From Cristatella mucedo (lineage: Eukaryota > Bryozoa > Phylactolaemata > Cristatellidae): 64,000 nucleotides of DNA. Shown here piece by piece: positions 60,253 to 64,000 of the stretch. Every line of letters begins with the position of its first letter. Position 1 is the first letter of the stretch. The position numbers and the translations under genes were made by a program. Location: positions 243,501 to 307,500 of the forward strand of contig WPIO01000085.1 in NCBI GenBank assembly GCA_009760855.2, read 5' to 3'. The notes beneath the pieces were generated by a model that did not search any database, was not told the origin of the DNA, and saw nothing but the letters and a program-made list of their open reading frames with translations.

Positions 60253-60410
60253 GCACTTTATAGAGGCTACATATACAGCAGCATTACCAAATGTTTGGCG
60301 GCAACATCCGCGAGCAGCAGGCACAGTGTAAGCGGGTGCAGGCGCACACAGGGCGAATCGCAAAGACCCAGCAAATGCTGCGAGACCCACCAAAGACCTT
60401 GAACCTTGAA
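60175..60410 (-). mobile_element. LINE A-type tail with (CT)n expansion plus element body
   Basis: ATTTGTATAGCGCCCTCAGA, GGACGAAATCTCTCTCT with about 32 bases of CT repeat, then GGGCACTTTATAGAGGC. The distal part (ACCAAATGTTTGGCGGCAAC; GACCCAGCAAATGCTG) matches 33000-33110, which suggests a distinct non-autonomous element sharing the LINE A tail. Confidence 0.8.
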
Positions 60411-60529
60411 CCTCGAGACACTCGAGCGAAAGGCGCCGTCACCTGTCTGGTTAGTCCTTGGTTGGTTAGTCCTCGTGGCTACGTGTCGAGTTACAGACGG
60501 AGGAGATACGTTAATAATCTCCGCCCGCC

Positions 60530-60695
60530 GATGACGCGCTTCGCGGCCGCGAAGCGTTCTTAGCGGCTTGCGCCGGCCTCGTTCTCACTGCGAGCAGCGC
60601 AGTCGCATTCTCTGACGTCACTTCCAGACGTCTCTCGTCGTGCGGCTTCAGCGCGCGGCCATCATGCGGCTCTGAAGCGTGCAGCGAAGGATGAG
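60530..60695. promoter_or_regulatory. CpG-rich patch with a CRE-like TGACGTCA
   Basis: Dense CpG, several GCGC/GCGGCC blocks and a full TGACGTCA palindrome at about 60614. It resembles a small CpG-island promoter. Which gene it would serve is unknown; the candidate minus exon at 59302 lies downstream. Confidence 0.35.
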
Positions 60696-60780
60696 AAGTT
60701 GATACAGTACCTGTACCGGTACCAGTACCAGCACTTGTACATGTACATGTACAAGTATCTGTGTAGATACGTACCGGTAT
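60695..60780. repeat. Palindromic GTACC/GTACA cluster
   Basis: Repeated GTACCGGTACCAGTACCAG and a palindrome ACTTGTACATGTACATGTAC-AAGT. Simple-sequence origin likely. Confidence 0.7.
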
Positions 60781-60817
60781 TTACCAGAATCTACCAGACA
60801 TTTAAAAATAAAAATAA

Positions 60818-60957
60818 ATGTAATTCATTTATATATAGCGCCCCAAGAGAACTTAATCTCTATTCAGGCGCTTCACATATGCCTCAAGGCTCGAGCCCAC
60901 GACCTTAGTCAGACCTTGGTCGGGGCGAGCACCTTAACCGCTAGGCCAAATTTTGTT
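60818..60957 (-). mobile_element. SINE S2
   Basis: Reverse complement has TGGCCTAGCGGTTAAGGTGC, GGGCTCGAGCCTTGAGG, CATATGTGAAGCGCC, the stem-loop with GATTAAGTTCTCTTGGGGCG and CTATATATAAATG. Confidence 0.9.
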
Positions 60958-61384
60958 TGAAGGCCGCAAGCCAAGAAACAGCGACTCGAACTTAGCAACT
61001 CGAGCCCGCGAGGGCAAGGTCACTGCCTGAGGTCACAGCACACGACGTGCCCTACGATCGCGGCTCCAAGTTGTTCTGCTGTCTTTACTCGATTGTGATT
61101 CTTAAAAAAAAGCAACTTTTTTGCCCGCTTTGCCGGGTATTAGGAGCTCTTGGTCTGTTAGCTCTACCTGTTGCATTTGTAACGACCCCAGCAAGCTGCA
61201 AGCGGAACTTGTAATTATCCCTCCAATCGTTTTCTGCATCGTAATGGCAGCGGGCACGCCGACGCACGCGCGAATGCGCGCTCGCACACACACACACGCA
61301 CGCCCGCCCGCACGCACGCACACATACACAGATACGGTGGCGGAGCCAAGAATTTCATCTGGGGGCAAGGCCTGCAAAGTTTGT

Positions 61385-61590
61385 GTGTACATATATATAT
61401 ATATATATATATGTGTGTATTTATATGTATATATATATATATATATGTATTTCTATATATATATATATATATATATGTAATTCATTTGTATAGCACCCAA
61501 AGAGCGCTTCGCACATGCCAAGGGCTCGAGCCCACGACCTCGGACGGACCTTGGTCGGGGTGAGCACTTAAACCACTTGGGCAAACTAGC
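61385..61590 (-). mobile_element. SINE S2, shortened tail, with a TA microsatellite
   Basis: 61387-61478 is a TA/TATG microsatellite at the SINE's 3' end. 61479-61590 carries the S2 head (reverse complement: AGTGGTTTAAGTGCTCACCC, GGGCTCGAGCCC). The stem-loop arm has an internal deletion (GCACCCAAAGAGCGCTTCG), so the tail is damaged. Confidence 0.85.
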
Positions 61591-62290
61591 GCGTAGGGGG
61601 CATGACCCGCACAGTTTTTATGTAGAAGAGGCTAGACCAGCATTAAATGAAAAATCATAACGCAAAATCGTAGCGGTTAGTCGACACGAAAGCAGCGGTT
61701 TCTCATCGAGTGGAATTGAGACGCAACTTCGTCGTCGGTGACGGTCAGGGGGGAGGGGCTACGCCGGAATCTGCATCGCCAGGGTGAATTGTCGGAATCG
61801 GCCATCGCCGAATAGACTGCCCCGCTGTAGCGGGTGGGTGGTGGCAGAGGGCTCACTCCCCCTCACGCCCCCCTCGCCCCAGCACCGGATACACACGCGC
61901 ACGTACACGCGCACGCGCACGCGAGAAGATAGACAAACGCGGAGATTTTAGAATTTTTACAGAATCTCTTTCTAGGCACTTGACGTATGCATGATGGAAG
62001 CGTGCATACGGACTAGCGACTAATAATTAACTCAGTTGGTAATGCTTTCTATCCTGCATTTGTAAAATGCCTATACAGAAATCGAGTTCTCTGAGGGCGC
62101 TACACAACTGCATTGTTACTATCATTTTTACCATAGTCAAATTACCATCTCATACTCGAGATGTACGTGGCAATTGACTATTAGCAGCATTCTCTGAGTT
62201 TAGAGCTCAGAGTTATTCAGAGTTCAGAGTTCAGAGTAAGCTCTTTGCTGTTAACGCACGACGCTGGCTTTAATGGCTGAAACCATTGGA
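61591..62290. other. Intergenic sequence with facing LINE A tail fragments
   Basis: 61955-61990 holds an inverted tail piece (CAGAATCTCTTTCTAGGCAC). 62055-62130 holds a direct one (CGAGTTCTCTGAGGGCGCTA). The pair faces tail to tail. Short TCAGAGTTCAGAG repeats at 62195-62240. Confidence 0.7.
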
Positions 62291-62295
62291 GCATG

Positions 62296-62376
62296 CGCGG
62301 GACGGACGTCGGAGAGAGCGCTCGTGCGCGCGCGCGGGACTGACGTCGGAGAGAGCGCTCGTGCGCGCGCGGGACT
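62296..62376. repeat. Tandem duplication with CRE-like TGACGTC, CpG-dense
   Basis: A unit of about 38 bases containing GACGTCGGAGAGAGCGCTCG and TGCGCGCGCG occurs twice head to tail. Both copies keep GACGTC. Confidence 0.9.
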
Positions 62377-62739
62377 TGTATGCCGCTCGTCGCATTCTTA
62401 AATTGCAGCGCGTACCGGGTGCATGCACACGAATGCATCCATCCTGGGTTTAAAGGACGCGGCTTATCGAAAACAGTAAGCAAAATTAGTAAAAGTCGCC
62501 GCCTTGAGAATCGCGGTCACACGCCGGGCATCGTTGAGGCTAGTGCAAGAGCTGCTTAGAGCGGTCGCAAGAGACTGCTGGATTTAGCCGCCTTTATAGC
62601 GCCGCTCAAGGTTAGCGACTGCGGCTGCTTCAGTCTTTATCGTGCGAACTATTTCTTTCTAGCGCACGTCGCGACACTTCCGATTCCGCCCGTCGCCACC
62701 CGACCTTTTACCTGGCCCTGCTACCTGGCCAGGTTAAAA

Positions 62740-62912
62740 AAATCCTAGCTGAATAAACAGCCTCTTTTTGTATAGCGACAGAAGAGCCTTTACGGCTATC
62801 ACCACCGCTTGCAGTGGCGATAAAGGATCGCCCACCGCAGGAATCGAACCCACGACCTCGGGACCGAGGTCGTGAAAGCAACCGCCTTACCTAGTGTGCC
62901 ATCACGGCTCTG
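62740..62912 (-). mobile_element. SINE S1, well kept
   Basis: Reverse complement: GCCGTGATGGCACACTAGG (A-box region), GGGTTCGATTCCTGCGG (B box), GGGCGATCCTTTATCGCC, ACTGCAAGCGGTGGTGATAG, CTATACAAAAAGAGGCTGTT, then ATTCAGCT. Confidence 0.9.
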
Positions 62913-63216
62913 CCGTGCTTCTCTGAGTGCTGTCGCGATTCCTTCGCTCGGCGCTCTCGTCCAGATCTCGTCTCGCGAGATCTCGTCCAGATCGCGAGAT
63001 CTCGTCCAGATCGCGCCGCGTCGCTCGCGCGCCCGTCGCTGCGGCCGCGCGAGGCCCCAGCAGCCCAGCGGGCAGCTGCGGCGGCGGCCGCTGCTACCGC
63101 CGCCGCAGCCAGTGGATGCTAAGGCCGCGGTTGAGGAGCCGCTGCCACAGCCGCCGCCGCCGCCGCTGTTGCCGCCGCCGCCGCCCTACGTCGGGCCGCC
63201 CTACGCAATTGCTCGA

Positions 63217-63252
<36 letters not shown>

Positions 63253-63655
63253 TCATCGTTGCGAAATTAGCCGCGCTTCGCTCTTCATCAGCCGGCTATC
63301 GGTCTGAGGCAGGTGTCCTCGCGCGTCTGCCGACCCCGCGCGAGGACAATGGTCCATTCTGTCTGTGACAGCTCGGTATGCGGCGCAGTATTCTCGCCGC
63401 TCGAGCCCGGAGCCCCAGACGCCCTGCTCTCTGCCCGCTCTATCCGCAGCCAGCTCGGCACTCCGCCGGCGGCGGCGGCGCGGCTGTCGGCGGCGGCTGA
63501 AACGAATGGTTGAAAAATGCCGAGCTTCTCTGCTGCTTCGGCGGCCGCCTTAGAAAGCTGGCCCGGCCCGGCCCGGAGGCCGATCGACTGAGAGCTTACC
63601 TGCCGCCGCCGCCGCTGCCGCCGCCGCCGTCTGCACAGCCAGCGCAAACTCGGAG

Positions 63656-63698
<43 letters not shown>

Positions 63699-64000
63699 TG
63701 CCTGCTCGCTGCCAACTCCTCGTCGCATGGCCTGCACGTTGGAATGTTTCCGCCTCTCGCTCGCTCGCGCGCGCTCTCCGTTTCGCGGCGGCGGCGGCGG
63801 CGGCGGCGGCGCTGCGGCTCGCGATCGCTATGGCGCCAAAAAAGAAAAGTAGGGCCGCTGGCGCGCGCGCGCGCGCGCGCGTTCTTTCCAGTCGGAGCCG
63901 CGCGGTTAGCCAGCTTTCCTGTTCCTTGGCAAGACGTTTCGGCCGACGCCTGTTTCCCGCCATCCCGCCGCTGAGCGAGCGATATTTTCAATTCTGGCTA
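62913..64000. promoter_or_regulatory. CpG island with GCC/GGC triplet repeats at the window edge
   Basis: Very GC- and CpG-rich. (GGC)n at 63218-63250, 63468-63480, 63658-63697 and 63787-63811; (GCC)n at 63150-63185 and 63603-63630; GATCTCGTCCA direct repeats at 62963-63010. Typical of the promoter and first exon of a housekeeping or developmental gene running off to the right. Arg- or Ala-rich frames here follow from the triplets. Confidence 0.55.
63830..64000 (+). CDS. Candidate first coding exon, open to the window end
   Basis: ATG at 63830 with G at +4, inside the CpG island, opens 57 codons without a stop up to the last base: MAPKKKSRAAG, then an Ala-Arg run from a (GC)n repeat, then a basic stretch. 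The lysine-rich start would fit a nuclear protein, but the region is compositionally biased and no family is recognised. Possible donors inside the stretch were not resolved. Confidence 0.25.
   Translation, partial: MAPKKKSRAAGARARARVLSSRSRAVSQLSCSLARRFGRRLFPAIPPLSERYFQFWL

Noticed and set aside
63510-63974. 154-codon Arg-rich plus frame and Ala-rich minus frames at the right edge
   Set aside because: They follow from GGC/GCC triplet repeats within a CpG island. Only the ATG at 63830 was kept, at low confidence, for its context and open end.

Overview
This is eukaryotic, almost certainly metazoan, nuclear DNA. Two intron-rich protein-coding genes can be reassembled exon by exon from conserved splice sites, continuous reading phase and recognisable protein families. 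Most of the remaining sequence is retrotransposons and simple repeats. The strong protein similarity to vertebrate homologues, with many short exons, suggests a slowly evolving invertebrate. The sequence alone does not name the species.

Layout. 1-1730: CpG-rich leader and promoter-like DNA with a LINE tail and an AT palindrome. 1731-17810 (+): a complete ERCC2/XPD gene, the TFIIH DNA helicase, in 22 coding exons that add up to 775 residues. Its introns hold a 5'-truncated LINE with an intact 613-codon reverse-transcriptase frame, two tRNA-type SINEs and an unusual minisatellite that has copied the exon-21 splice donor. 17811-25253: an intergenic stretch with uncharacterised candidate exons (minus strand 20.0-21.2 kb, plus strand 23.4 kb), a foldback element and a perfect 30-bp hairpin. 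25254-46540 (-): a complete CMTR2 gene (cap-2 ribose methyltransferase) in 13 coding exons adding up to 897 residues. ERCC2 and CMTR2 are convergent. 46541-64000: repeat-dense DNA with nested LINE/SINE insertions, (GA)n and (TGAG)n arrays, one isolated candidate exon (59302-59380, -), and a CpG island at the right edge with a start codon open to the window end.

The mobile elements form a coherent system. LINE family A (CR1/L2-like) ends in a conserved stem-loop tail followed by (ATT)n. A tRNA-derived SINE family (S2) ends in a variant of the same stem-loop. LINE family B (L2-like, ACATT-type tail) is older and serves as landing ground for S2 and for LINE A. A second tRNA-like SINE family (S1) has a different tail. 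Several (GA)n/(CT)n microsatellites sit exactly inside the AGAGAGA stretch of the LINE A tail, which points to these elements as microsatellite seeds.

Functionally, ERCC2 serves transcription initiation and nucleotide excision repair, and CMTR2 serves mRNA cap maturation. Both are housekeeping RNA polymerase II-linked genes, but nothing here shows that they are co-regulated. All family assignments were made by eye from remembered family sequences, not by database search.
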